NCBI RefSeq assembly: GCF_014490575.1
Contig: NZ_CP061033.1
Coordinates: forward strand, 496,001 to 560,000
Direction: 5' to 3'
Length of the DNA stretch: 64,000 bases
DNA from: Corynebacterium zhongnanshanii
GTDB taxonomy: Bacteria; Actinomycetota; Actinomycetes; Mycobacteriales; Mycobacteriaceae
Part shown: positions 27,192-34,912 of the stretch, in pieces
Layout: each line of letters begins with the position of its first letter
Numbering within the stretch: the first letter of the stretch is position 1
Program-made: the position numbers and the translations under genes
Notes under the pieces: model-generated
Told to the model about the DNA's origin: nothing
Databases searched by the model: none
What the model saw: the letters and a program-made list of their open reading frames with translations, nothing else

Positions 27192-28631
27192 TTAATCGTC
27201 CTTGCCTGCGGCGTTGGGCGTGGACGAGCCGGAGGTGACATCGGAATGGAGGGATTCGTCGATCTCGCCGGAGATGAGGGACTCCTTGCGCATACGCCCC
27301 CGCGACATGTCCACAACAAAGGCAATGGCCGTGGCGACGACGGTGGGGATCAGCCAGCCCAGGCCCTCGGTGAACAGGGGGATGGACGAGGTGAACGTCA
27401 GGGACTCCATGCCCAGCAGGTTGTGGTTCACGCCCAGGTCGATCAGGGAGAACAGCAAGGCCACATACACGGCGGTGCGGTAGCTGTACGGCAGGCGATG
27501 GCGAGGAACCAGAAGGTGGAACATGCTCAGCAGCACCAGGGCAATGGCGGACGGGTAAATCACGCCGATGACCGGCGCGGACATGCTGAGAATGCGCTCC
27601 AGGCCCAGGTTGGAAATCCCGAAACCGATCAGGGTGAAGGTAATCGCCCAGGCGCGGTAGGAGATGCCCGGCAACAGCTCGTTGAAGAAGGCCGAGCAGG
27701 CCGCGATCAGGCCCACAGCCGTGGTGAGGCAGGCCAAGAGGACCACGCCGGAAAAGACCATGTCGCCCGTGGAACCCAGCGTGAGCTTCGAGGCGGAAGA
27801 GAGCACCGCGGCGCCGTCGGAGTAGCTGGACTTGTCCGGCATGCGGGTGCCCATCACACCCAGGCCGATGTACACCAGCAGCAGGAACGCACCAGCGGTG
27901 ATGGCGGCGATGGAGGTGAGCTTCACGACTTTCTTGTGATCGGTGATGCCGCTGCCGCCGAAGCTGGACACCACGATAATCGCAAAGGCTAGGGCCGCGA
28001 TGGAGTCCATGGTGAAGTAGCCCTGCAGCACGCCGGCTACCAGGGCGTTGGAGCTATATTCCTCCGTGGCGTCGATGGGAGGATTGTTCATCGAGCGGAT
28101 GCCGACGATGGTTAGCACTGCCAGAAGGATCAACAGCACGGGCGTGAGGTAGTTACCCAACGTGTCCGCGACTTTGCCGGGGAACATCACAATCGCGAAC
28201 GCGATAGAGAAAAACACAGCGGTGCATACCAGGCGCCAGAGGCCGCCGCTTAAGCCGAAGGTGGATTCAATGCCGAGCTCGTAGCCGATTGCTGCGGCGC
28301 GGGGGAGGGCGTAGAACGGGCCGATGGATAGGTAGGCCACGACGGAGAAAGCTACGCCGAAGATCGCGCCGGCACGGCTGGCCAGGTCCCGCACGCCGGA
28401 TCCGGACACAGCCACCGCGATCACGGTGATGACGGGCATGAACACGCCCGTGAGGAGGAAGCCGGTGATTGCTGGGACGAAGTGGTCACCAGATTCAATG
28501 CCCAGCATGGGAGGGAAGATCAGGTTTCCCGCTCCGAAGAACATGGAAAACAGCATGAGACCCACGGCGAAGAGGGTGGAGATGGTTCTTTTTTTCGATG
28601 ACGTGCTGCTGGTTGTGCCGCTGGATGACAT
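27192..28631 (-). CDS. brnQ: Branched-chain amino acid transporter BrnQ (LIVCS family)
   Basis: The 479-residue carrier has about 12 spans, with the family start FAVGLMLFSMFFGAGNLIFPP and GDHFVPAITGFLLTGV. BrnQ takes up isoleucine, leucine and valine with sodium. A hydrophilic C-terminal tail of about 45 residues (GEIDESLHSDVTSG...) is cytoplasmic. It sits between smpB and ssrA on the opposite strand. The 213-base upstream gap to ssrA must hold both promoters; no regulator gene (Lrp) is adjacent. Confidence 0.93.
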   Translation of the reverse strand: MSSSGTTSSTSSKKRTISTLFAVGLMLFSMFFGAGNLIFPPMLGIESGDHFVPAITGFLLTGVFMPVITVIAVAVSGSGVRDLASRAGAIFGVAFSVVAYLSIGPFYALPRAAAIGYELGIESTFGLSGGLWRLVCTAVFFSIAFAIVMFPGKVADTLGNYLTPVLLILLAVLTIVGIRSMNNPPIDATEEYSSNALVAGVLQGYFTMDSIAALAFAIIVVSSFGGSGITDHKKVVKLTSIAAITAGAFLLLVYIGLGVMGTRMPDKSSYSDGAAVLSSASKLTLGSTGDMVFSGVVLLACLTTAVGLIAACSAFFNELLPGISYRAWAITFTLIGFGISNLGLERILSMSAPVIGVIYPSAIALVLLSMFHLLVPRHRLPYSYRTAVYVALLFSLIDLGVNHNLLGMESLTFTSSIPLFTEGLGWLIPTVVATAIAFVVDMSRGRMRKESLISGEIDESLHSDVTSGSSTPNAAGKDD

Positions 28632-28844
28632 GCGTGGGGATCCTTGTTCTGAGTGCGCTGCGTGAGTGTAATGCTGACTATTGGCTATATTTCTACAACT
28701 TCTGACAGTACGTGGAGGTGGGCGCGCCTGTGAAATTAACAGGTAGGGTGACTCAGCGTGGGTGACACAGGTTGGGTTTCGGTGCTGCGTGGGGTAGCAT
28801 GGGACGAACTGTAGAGAATAAGCATTTCCGCTCTACGGCACCAT

Positions 28845-29226
28845 GGGGTCGATTCTGGTTTCGACTTCGTGTGTTGAGTTAGGGGAAGCGTGCCGGTGCA
28901 GGCAGGAGACCACCGTGAGCGTCGCTGCACACCTATAAGCGCCGAGAACACTCAGCGCGACTACGCCCTCGCTGCCTAATAAGAAAGGTCTAGCGACCGC
29001 GTGTCTGTCAGCCCAGGCCTGTCCCTCGTCTGGATCCTGGCATCGTTTTTAGGGACTTGCCTTTCGGCCTTGTTGGTTGGGTCGGAGGGGACTTTCAAAC
29101 CAACTGGGTTCGTCATCCTCGCTAGTTCGTGTGACGAGGAGAGCCGAGTAAAGACAACAGCGAACTGCGCACGGAGAAGCCCTGGCGAGATCGCGAAGGA
29201 CCCGGGTTCAATTCCCGGCGGCTCCA
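28845..29226 (+). ncRNA. ssrA: Transfer-messenger RNA (tmRNA)
   Basis: The 5' end GGGGTCGATTCTGGTTTCGAC and the 3' end GGTTCAATTCCCGGCGGCTCCA form the tRNA-like acceptor and T arm. The open reading part at 28941-28979 encodes the tag AENTQRDYALAA followed by TAA, the actinobacterial tag pattern ending ALAA that directs proteolysis. CCA is not encoded. With SmpB it rescues stalled ribosomes. The discriminator is A29226. It ends about 10 bp before a strong terminator and the accessory patch at 29.3-31.3 kb, fitting the use of ssrA 3' ends as integration points. Confidence 0.97.
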
Positions 29227-29235
29227 CAGATAGCA

Positions 29236-29265
29236 AAATCCCAGCTCAGCAATGAGCTGGGATTT
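29236..29265 (+). terminator. Terminator after ssrA
   Basis: AAATCCCAGCTCA (29236-29248) pairs perfectly with TGAGCTGGGATTT (29253-29265) around GCAA. The stem's own final TTT gives a short T tail. It marks the end of the tmRNA gene. Confidence 0.85.
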
Positions 29266-29387
29266 GTTGCATCTGAGTGCGTGAATGCTCGATCAGTTGA
29301 GTGATTAGTGATTAAAGTCGTTGGTCAGATTATTGTGTCTAAAAAATATTATAATCACACAGTATAACAATATAGGTTAATTTCCAC

Positions 29388-29415
29388 TTGCCAAATGTTT
29401 TGACGTCTGTATAAT
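29388..29415 (+). promoter_or_regulatory. Strong sigma-A-like promoter for the secreted-protein gene
   Basis: TTGCCA (29388-29393, five of six to TTGACA), a 16-base spacer and a perfect TATAAT (29410-29415) lie 37 bp upstream of the ATG at 29453. The flanking 29280-29400 is markedly A/T-rich with further TATAAC/ATAATC-like hexamers. Perfect -10 boxes are rare in this window, so strong expression is expected. Confidence 0.75.
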
Positions 29416-29452
29416 CGAGCTTGCCCCAGTTCAAATTTTGTTAGGAGATAAC

Positions 29453-29956
29453 ATGTCTGGTGTGAAAACTCGCACAGTGTCGCTATGTTTGGCCTTGATT
29501 GTTCCTGTGAGTTCGGTGACTGTTGCGCAGGCAGATTCCGTATCGAAGCGTGCTTCTGTGGAGGCGCTCTCGGAGCTGGTTACAACGGGCCCTGCCCCAA
29601 CGCAAGAGCAGATTGATGAGATTCATGAGTATCTCGGCCCGCAGGCGGTGGAGGAGCTTAATCGAGCTCTGCTAGAAGTAAATGATGGTGATCGTGCTCT
29701 TCCGGTGATCGCTGGTGTGGCGATTTCGGCGGTTGCGTGGTGTGCCTCTGGTGCCTTAAGCAGTGTTCCTGACTCTGTTTTGACGGACATTGTGAATCGA
29801 GGCGCGGGCGGCGGTGACTATATTCAAAATGCAGTCATTGGATGTGTAACTGGTGCTACCGGGAAAATAGCTTGGAAGGTAATTCCTCCTAGTGTGAAGC
29901 AGAAAATCTTAAACGCGGCCGTTAAGTTTTATTTGGATCATATTCGTAAAAAATAG
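29453..29956 (+). CDS. Secreted 167-residue protein, candidate bacteriocin precursor
   Basis: The ATG at 29453 follows AGGAGA by four bases. Residues 1-27 are a Sec signal peptide (positive start, SLCLALIVPVSSVTV core, cleavage VAQA-D). Residues 28-82 are polar and acidic; residues 83-167 are hydrophobic, glycine/alanine-rich and then basic, with two cysteines (C97, C131) and a Lys/Arg end (YLDHIRKK). I recognise no enzyme motif. The polar leader-like part followed by a hydrophobic, cationic C-terminal part with a possible disulfide resembles exported antimicrobial peptides made as larger precursors. Three small multi-span proteins follow on the same strand, the first after 15 bp. This is inference; a secreted toxin or wall-associated protein is possible. 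Confidence 0.6.
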   Translation: MSGVKTRTVSLCLALIVPVSSVTVAQADSVSKRASVEALSELVTTGPAPTQEQIDEIHEYLGPQAVEELNRALLEVNDGDRALPVIAGVAISAVAWCASGALSSVPDSVLTDIVNRGAGGGDYIQNAVIGCVTGATGKIAWKVIPPSVKQKILNAAVKFYLDHIRKK

Positions 29957-29971
29957 AGGTGAGTGTGAAAT

Positions 29972-30250
29972 ATGCATAGCTGGTTAGTCTTTGCTCTGTT
30001 CGCAGGATTATTTGTGAGCTTCGCGGGAATAGCAGCTATATGTATGCCTGAGGAGCCGGCCCGTTCTCGCATTGCCGCTATTGCGGCTGCATGCTGGGCT
30101 GTCCCTGCCCTGATCAGCCTGGTACTCATTGTTAAAGATGGTACGCGAAGCCAGTCAACAGCTGAATTTTATTTTGTCGCTGGGTACGTGTTGGTTATTT
30201 CCGTAGTAGTCGATTATATGATCGAAAAGGATAAGCGGCGCGCGAAGTAG
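29972..30250 (+). CDS. Small three-span membrane protein, candidate immunity protein (copy 1)
   Basis: A 92-residue protein with three hydrophobic spans (about 4-24, 33-54, 66-84), the short polar motif PEEPARSRI between spans 1 and 2, and a basic C-terminus EKDKRRAK. GAGGTG lies before the ATG, 15 bp after the secreted-protein stop, so both are likely one transcript. It shares start MHSW, PEEPxRSRI and overall layout with the protein at 30470, clearly a paralogue. Small multi-span proteins directly behind secreted hydrophobic peptides are commonly immunity factors; no function is proven. Confidence 0.65.
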   Translation: MHSWLVFALFAGLFVSFAGIAAICMPEEPARSRIAAIAAACWAVPALISLVLIVKDGTRSQSTAEFYFVAGYVLVISVVVDYMIEKDKRRAK

Positions 30251-30469
30251 TTTTTGCCGTCCCTGGGTGTCGTGTTTTTGCAAAATAGGCGTGAAACGTC
30301 GCCGACAGTGTTGGCCACTGATTTTCAGCATAATTGCTCACACCGGTGTCGATAAGCATGCTAGGTCTAAACCCTTGTTACCTTCACGAACCTGCACAGC
30401 CACTGTGTCACTGATACACTATTCTAGCGAACACAACCACGTCTACACGAGATGAGGAGACTGATATAA

Positions 30470-30748
30470 ATGCATAGCTGGCCATTTTTTACGGTGTTTG
30501 CTGTCAGCTTTGTGATCTGCGCGGGGTTGGCGGCGATTCGTACGCCTGAGGAGCCAGGCCGTTCGCGTATCGGTTTTATTGTGGCCATATTCTGGTTGTT
30601 TCCCGCACTAATTATTTTGGTTCTGATCCTTAGGGACGGCTCCCGGTCGGCTCCATTAGGTGAATTAATCGCGATTGCTGTATATGCCCTTATTGTATCT
30701 TCGGCGGGTACTTATGCCCTCGAGAAGCGTAAGCTTCGCAAGCAGTAG
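30470..30748 (+). CDS. Small three-span membrane protein, paralogue of the protein at 29972
   Basis: Also 92 residues, starting MHSW and carrying PEEPGRSRI after span 1, with spans at about 6-24, 34-54 and 65-83 and a basic end EKRKLRKQ. A GAGGAG-like site precedes the ATG. The 220 bases between the two paralogues show no convincing gene, so this copy may have its own promoter. Duplication of an immunity-type gene could give resistance to a second variant of the peptide; this is inference. Confidence 0.62.
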   Translation: MHSWPFFTVFAVSFVICAGLAAIRTPEEPGRSRIGFIVAIFWLFPALIILVLILRDGSRSAPLGELIAIAVYALIVSSAGTYALEKRKLRKQ

Positions 30749-30837
30749 CCTGTGGGGCCATCTGATGTGGGACAGCGACTATCGCAGGGTACTCCCTTTC
30801 GGGTGTAGGTAAAAATAGAATCGAAAAGGTGTACTCA

Positions 30838-30960
30838 ATGGTCGCCTTCGTGTGCGTTCGCGCAATGTTTACTGCGGGCTACATATACGCTACGCGTGCG
30901 GACGTAACCCAGCGTATGCCTTCCATCTGGTACGTTTGGTTAGTGAACATGTTGTCGTGA
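30838..30960 (+). CDS. Possible 40-residue small protein
   Basis: An ATG at 30838 opens 40 codons (MVAFVCVRAMFTAGYIYATR..., ending WYVWLVNMLS) before TGA at 30958-30960. AAAAGG lies ten bases upstream of the ATG. The end is hydrophobic. It sits between the paralogue at 30470 and the next small membrane protein, and stops 18 bp before that start, so it might be a leader peptide or a remnant. I see no family; it may be chance. Confidence 0.25.
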   Translation: MVAFVCVRAMFTAGYIYATRADVTQRMPSIWYVWLVNMLS

Positions 30961-30978
30961 CTCAGAAAGGCTTCTTGC

Positions 30979-31260
30979 ATGTCTCAATCACGAGCTGGTC
31001 GCATGTATCATTCGATTCTCGGCCTCTGGATCGTCTCCATGGTGTTGCTCATCGGATCTGCCGCTCTGAATTTTGATAGTGGAGTGGCGACGGCATTGGT
31101 GATGGCCTCCGGTGCTACCGGTATTTTATCCGCGCTCTATGTTTATTATCTGGCGGAAAAACGTGGGAGAGAAGAAAGGGTCAACCCGCTTCTGTTGACG
31201 GTCACCGGACTTCTGGTCGCAGTATTTTTCTACGTCGTGGGTAGCACGGTCGTCATGTGA
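30979..31260 (+). CDS. Small multi-span membrane protein of the accessory patch
   Basis: The 93-residue protein has three spans (about 14-32, 36-57, 71-90) and a charged loop EKRGREERVNP between the last two. GAAAGG precedes the ATG at 30979. It has the same size and topology as the two paralogues but no clear sequence match to them. It closes the A/T-rich patch; the next gene is convergent. A role in immunity to, or export of, the secreted protein is a guess from position. Confidence 0.55.
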   Translation: MSQSRAGRMYHSILGLWIVSMVLLIGSAALNFDSGVATALVMASGATGILSALYVYYLAEKRGREERVNPLLLTVTGLLVAVFFYVVGSTVVM

Positions 31261-31315
31261 GCGATCGTGGATGTGCAACAGAGTTTCCTTGCAATAGTAT
31301 TAACGCCGATCGGCA

Positions 31316-31717
31316 CTAGCGCCAAAACCCCGTTGCTGACTTCTTGTCTTCAATATTGAATTCGATCATGCGTCGCAAGAGATCATACGGTGGCTCTGCG
31401 CCCCACGGAACGCGAAACAGGTTCGCCGTGTAGGACACACCCAGTTCTTTCAACGCCTCCTCGAACTTCGCGATCCCCACCTGCTCCGGCGCAACGGATA
31501 AATGCTTGGCCGCATACGAAAAGCCAATGATATATCTCCCATGATCCGTGAACATGGGCTGATTCCACGCAATACACACCCCAAGGTCCGGGAATGTGCT
31601 GTGAATCCAGTGAAGAAGCTCCAGCGCCTGCTGCCTATGTTCCGCGGTGGAGATTTTCTCTAAAACAGGGGAGAAGAACTCCTCCAGGTTCTCTCCCTGC
31701 GTCATCTCAACAGTCAT
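31316..31717 (-). CDS. DUF1801 (YdhG-like) domain protein
   Basis: The 133-residue protein carries the YdhG/DUF1801 features: a helix with LHWIHSTFPDLGVCIAW, then W-N-Q-P-M-F (usual x-W-x-x-P-x-F), GRYIIGFSYAAKHLSVAP and a C-terminal basic segment. The family includes Fra/YdhG-type iron chaperone-like folds; function is uncertain. The ATG at 31717 begins the conserved part; the longer frame adds Arg-rich shadow sequence. It lies 69 bp after tatD on the same strand, probably the last gene of the tcdA-tatD transcript. Confidence 0.75.
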   Translation of the reverse strand: MTVEMTQGENLEEFFSPVLEKISTAEHRQQALELLHWIHSTFPDLGVCIAWNQPMFTDHGRYIIGFSYAAKHLSVAPEQVGIAKFEEALKELGVSYTANLFRVPWGAEPPYDLLRRMIEFNIEDKKSATGFWR

Positions 31718-31786
31718 GAACCCCAGTATTCCACCCCGCGCCCTACGATGCTCACCGTGCTCATCTCCGCACAATGAGCCGAGCCC

Positions 31787-32581
31787 TTACATCCCATACA
31801 GCCGCCGCTGGTTCTCCTCGATCTGTGCCGTAACATCGCTCCCCCGCAGCTCACTCAGGCGATCCAGCGTCCACCGCAGCGAACTCATCACATCGTCCGC
31901 GGCTGCCGCGCCACACGCCTCACCAACTTCAGAGGACTGACGCTTCGGCAAATCAGTCTCCAACAACAACCGCTCCGCCGGAACCTGCCTCACATACGCC
32001 CGCCCCTTCTTGGACTCCAACATCCGCGGATTTACCGAAATATACCCGCCCGCGCGCATCACCCGAGTGAGCTCGTCACTGTTCCCCGAAAACCAATGAA
32101 ATACCGGCACCACCGAACTATCATGAGAATCGACGCCAGCCTGCGCCAAAATATCCACCGCCACTCCCGCGGATCTCACTGCGTGAATCGATAACACGTA
32201 TGGCTCCGTATCGGCACTCCCATTATCCTCAGCACGCTGGCGGACCGTCTGAACAATGGAGCGGAAAACGTCGGATTGGAGCTCCTGGGAGGCGGAGGCC
32301 AGGCGTCGGGGAGAAAAATCAAGACCCACCTCACCAATGAAACGGGTAGTGCCCACTGCCTGTTGAAAAATACGCAGCTGCCGGTCCGCCTGCTCGCGGG
32401 ATTCAATGGCCCACGGGTGAAAACCCAGCGAGGCACGTGGCACCTGCTGCTGCGCACGAAAAGACTCCGGCGTGAGCGTCTGCGGCACAATTCCACCACC
32501 GGCGGCGTCCACGGCAGACAGAAAAGCCGCACGTTCAGACAGCGGTAGAAAGTCCAGGTGATAATGGGTGTCGAGCAGCAT
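31787..32581 (-). CDS. tatD: TatD-family metal-dependent hydrolase
   Basis: The amidohydrolase-type barrel has the metal motifs DTHYHLDF at the N-terminus, GEVGLDFS, SIHAVRS, FHWFSGN and LLLETDLPKRQ. TatD proteins are 3'-5' exonucleases/DNases linked to DNA repair. The 264-residue length fits. It begins three bases after the tcdA stop, so the two are translated together. Variants from consensus are mild (Y for C in DTHCHLD). The specific substrate is not known. Confidence 0.82.
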   Translation of the reverse strand: MLLDTHYHLDFLPLSERAAFLSAVDAAGGGIVPQTLTPESFRAQQQVPRASLGFHPWAIESREQADRQLRIFQQAVGTTRFIGEVGLDFSPRRLASASQELQSDVFRSIVQTVRQRAEDNGSADTEPYVLSIHAVRSAGVAVDILAQAGVDSHDSSVVPVFHWFSGNSDELTRVMRAGGYISVNPRMLESKKGRAYVRQVPAERLLLETDLPKRQSSEVGEACGAAAADDVMSSLRWTLDRLSELRGSDVTAQIEENQRRLYGM

Positions 32582-32584
32582 GGC

Positions 32585-33376
32585 CTAAGCCTGGATACCG
32601 GCCGCAGCTAACGCTTCCTCCCGGGAACGGTACCGGCGCGGCGGACGCGGAATGTCTTCCATGCCGGCAAGCCTGCGAATCACCTTTCCCGCCAGCATTT
32701 GCCCCATAATGGGCGGCATATAACTCATCGAACCCAGATTCTCACCCTTGGAGCGGCTGGTGCTGTTTTTCCTTTTCACGGGCACCTCCGTGGAATAGAG
32801 CACCTCTAGCCCCTTAATGCGGCGCTTTCTGCATTCCGTGCGCACCACCTTGGACAGGGGACAGTTGATGGTCTTGCGGATATTCGCGAATTCCAGGTAC
32901 GTGGGATCCAACTTATTGGCCGCCCCCATGGAGGACAATAGCGGCAGTTCACGATCCGCGCACCAGCCGGCGATATTCAATTTCTGGGACACTGTGTCAA
33001 TGCAATCCACCACGTAATCCGGGCGGGGGAATGCGTCCAGTGTTTCGGCAATTCCTTGCGGAGTGAGAAACACCGGCTGGGCGTGGGTGATGATGTCCGG
33101 GTTGATCTCGTAGACCATGCGCTGCATCACCTCCGCCTTCTTCTGCCCGAGCGTGCTGGTGAAGGCTAGCGCTTGGCGGTTGATATTGCTTTCCTCCACC
33201 ACATCCCGGTCCAACAGGATCAGCGTGCCCACGCCACCTCGGGCCAGGGCTTCGGCGCAGGCCGAACCTACGCCACCTAAGCCCACCACCATCACGGTGG
33301 AGTCCTCCAGCTTGTCCAGTCCACTATCGCCCAGGAGCAGCTTTAGCCGTGCCAGGCGCTCGCTACGAATCTTCAC
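32585..33376 (-). CDS. tcdA: tRNA threonylcarbamoyladenosine dehydratase TcdA (ThiF/E1-like)
   Basis: The ThiF-fold adenylating enzyme has the nucleotide loop VMVVGLGGVGSACAEALARG, the acidic LLDRDVVEESNINRQ, and the CsdL/TcdA-specific end LGSMSYMPPIMGQMLAGKVI. TcdA cyclises t6A to ct6A at position 37 of ANN-reading tRNAs. I take the GTG at 33376 as start (263 residues) because AAGGA lies six bases upstream on the minus strand and homology begins there; another GTG at 33487 would add 37 residues without family features. It is divergent from the antiporter gene and leads the tatD operon. Confidence 0.85.
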   Translation of the reverse strand: MKIRSERLARLKLLLGDSGLDKLEDSTVMVVGLGGVGSACAEALARGGVGTLILLDRDVVEESNINRQALAFTSTLGQKKAEVMQRMVYEINPDIITHAQPVFLTPQGIAETLDAFPRPDYVVDCIDTVSQKLNIAGWCADRELPLLSSMGAANKLDPTYLEFANIRKTINCPLSKVVRTECRKRRIKGLEVLYSTEVPVKRKNSTSRSKGENLGSMSYMPPIMGQMLAGKVIRRLAGMEDIPRPPRRYRSREEALAAAGIQA

Positions 33377-33502
33377 GTGCGTTCCTTGATCTCGTCCGTC
33401 TTGTCTGTTTCGTCCTTCACTCAAGGACAACACGATAGCCCACTCGCGCTGGCTCGCCCCTGTTGGATCCCCCACTAAGTACCCCACAATGCTTAGTGCA
33501 TT

Positions 33503-33528
33503 TTAATCAAATATGCGCATGCGATTAA
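33503..33528. promoter_or_regulatory. Nested palindrome upstream of the antiporter gene
   Basis: TTAATC (33503-33508) and GATTAA (33523-33528) enclose the palindrome ATGCGCAT (33513-33520). The site ends ten bases before the antiporter ATG at 33539 and lies between divergent genes, a typical operator place. No matching regulator is encoded nearby. Confidence 0.4.
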
Positions 33529-33538
33529 TGTGTGATGA

Positions 33539-34897
33539 ATGAATGCAGTGTTAGTCGCAGTGATCGTGATGTTGGTACTGTCCGTGTGCCGCGTTCACGT
33601 GGTCCTCTCCCTGTTCATCGGCGCCCTGGTGGGCGGGCTCCTGTCCGGCATGGGGCTGGACGCCACCATGGTGGCCTTCCAAGAGGGACTGTCCGGCGGC
33701 GCGAAAATCGCGCTCAGTTACGCCCTGCTAGGTGCCTTCGCCATGGCCGTGGCCTCGGCCGGGTTGCCGCGCCTGCTCGCCGAGTTCATCATTGGCAAGC
33801 TCGGGGTGGAGAACGAACAGACCAAAGCCACCACTATCGCCGTGACGAAGTGGCTGATGCTGGCGGGCATCCTGGCGATGGCGATCATGTCCCAGAACCT
33901 GATCCCTGTGCACATCGCCTTCATCCCGCTGATCATCCCGCCACTGCTGTCCATCTTCAACAGGCTCCGCATCGACAGGCGCCTGGTTGTCTGCATCATG
34001 ACCTTCGGCCTGGTCACCACCTATATGTGGATCCCGCTGGGCTTCGGCTCTATCTTCCTCAACGACATCCTGCTGGGCAACATCAACAACGCCGGCATGG
34101 ACACCACGGGCATCAACATCATGTCCGTCATGGCCATCCCCGCCCTGGGTATGTTCATCGGCCTGCTCATCGCCGTGTTCTTCAGCTACCGCAAGCCCCG
34201 CGAGTATGCCGAGAAGCCCATCGAGGGATTGAAAAAAACCGACGCCGACGAGCCCATCTCTCGCTATAAAATCGTCGTCTCCCTCGTTGCGATCCTCGCC
34301 ACCTTCGCCGTGCAGATCATCATGCAGACCCAGGACACCGAAGCCGATTCCTTGCTGATTGGTGCTCTGGTGGGACTGGCTATCTTCCTGTTGACGGGTG
34401 CGGTCAACTGGAAAGAAGCCGATGATGTCTTCACCGGTGGCATGAAGATGATGGCCCTGATCGGCTTCATCATGATCACCGCTCAGGGCTTCGCCGCGGT
34501 GATGTCCGCCTCCGGCGAGGTGGAAAGCCTCGTGGCCACCTCCGCGGACCTGTTCGCAGGCAACAAGGTTGCTGCCGCGTTCGCCATGCTGCTGGTAGGC
34601 CTGGTGGTGACGATGGGCATTGGGTCCTCCTTCTCCACGCTGCCGATCATCGCCACCATCTACGTACCTCTGTGTGCAGCTATGGGATTCTCCCCAGCCG
34701 CCACGGTCGCGATCATTGGTACTGCGGGCGCGCTGGGAGATGCGGGATCCCCGGCGTCGGACTCCACATTGGGTCCCACGGCCGGACTCAACGCCGACGG
34801 CCAGCACGATCATATCCGCGATTCGGTGATCCCTACCTTCTTGCACTTCAACATTCCACTGCTGCTGGCAGGCTGGGTCGCTGCGATGATTCTTTAG
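33539..34897 (+). CDS. NhaC-like Na+/H+ antiporter family protein
   Basis: A 452-residue transporter with about 11 spans. The first span starts at residue 2, followed by GALVGGLLSGMGLD, and the second half repeats the pattern LIGALVGLAIFLLTG with GLVVTMGIGSSFSTLPII and GALGDAGSPASDSTLGPT, features of the NhaC/YuiF group in the ion transporter superfamily. Members exchange Na+ for H+ or move amino acids (YuiF-type proteins were linked to histidine). The specific substrate is unclear. The flavin-fold gene follows after 15 bp, perhaps in one transcript. Confidence 0.8.
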   Translation: MNAVLVAVIVMLVLSVCRVHVVLSLFIGALVGGLLSGMGLDATMVAFQEGLSGGAKIALSYALLGAFAMAVASAGLPRLLAEFIIGKLGVENEQTKATTIAVTKWLMLAGILAMAIMSQNLIPVHIAFIPLIIPPLLSIFNRLRIDRRLVVCIMTFGLVTTYMWIPLGFGSIFLNDILLGNINNAGMDTTGINIMSVMAIPALGMFIGLLIAVFFSYRKPREYAEKPIEGLKKTDADEPISRYKIVVSLVAILATFAVQIIMQTQDTEADSLLIGALVGLAIFLLTGAVNWKEADDVFTGGMKMMALIGFIMITAQGFAAVMSASGEVESLVATSADLFAGNKVAAAFAMLLVGLVVTMGIGSSFSTLPIIATIYVPLCAAMGFSPAATVAIIGTAGALGDAGSPASDSTLGPTAGLNADGQHDHIRDSVIPTFLHFNIPLLLAGWVAAMIL

Positions 34898-34912
34898 CTA
34901 TCATCGTGGATT

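Noticed and set aside
30267..30455. 62-codon frame between the two small paralogues
   Set aside because: It has no ribosome site, ordinary hydrophilic composition and no relation to neighbours.
29200..31300. Second copy of the ssrA 3' end as attachment site
   Set aside because: Only short CGGCTCC matches were found, inside the gene at 30470; not a convincing repeat.
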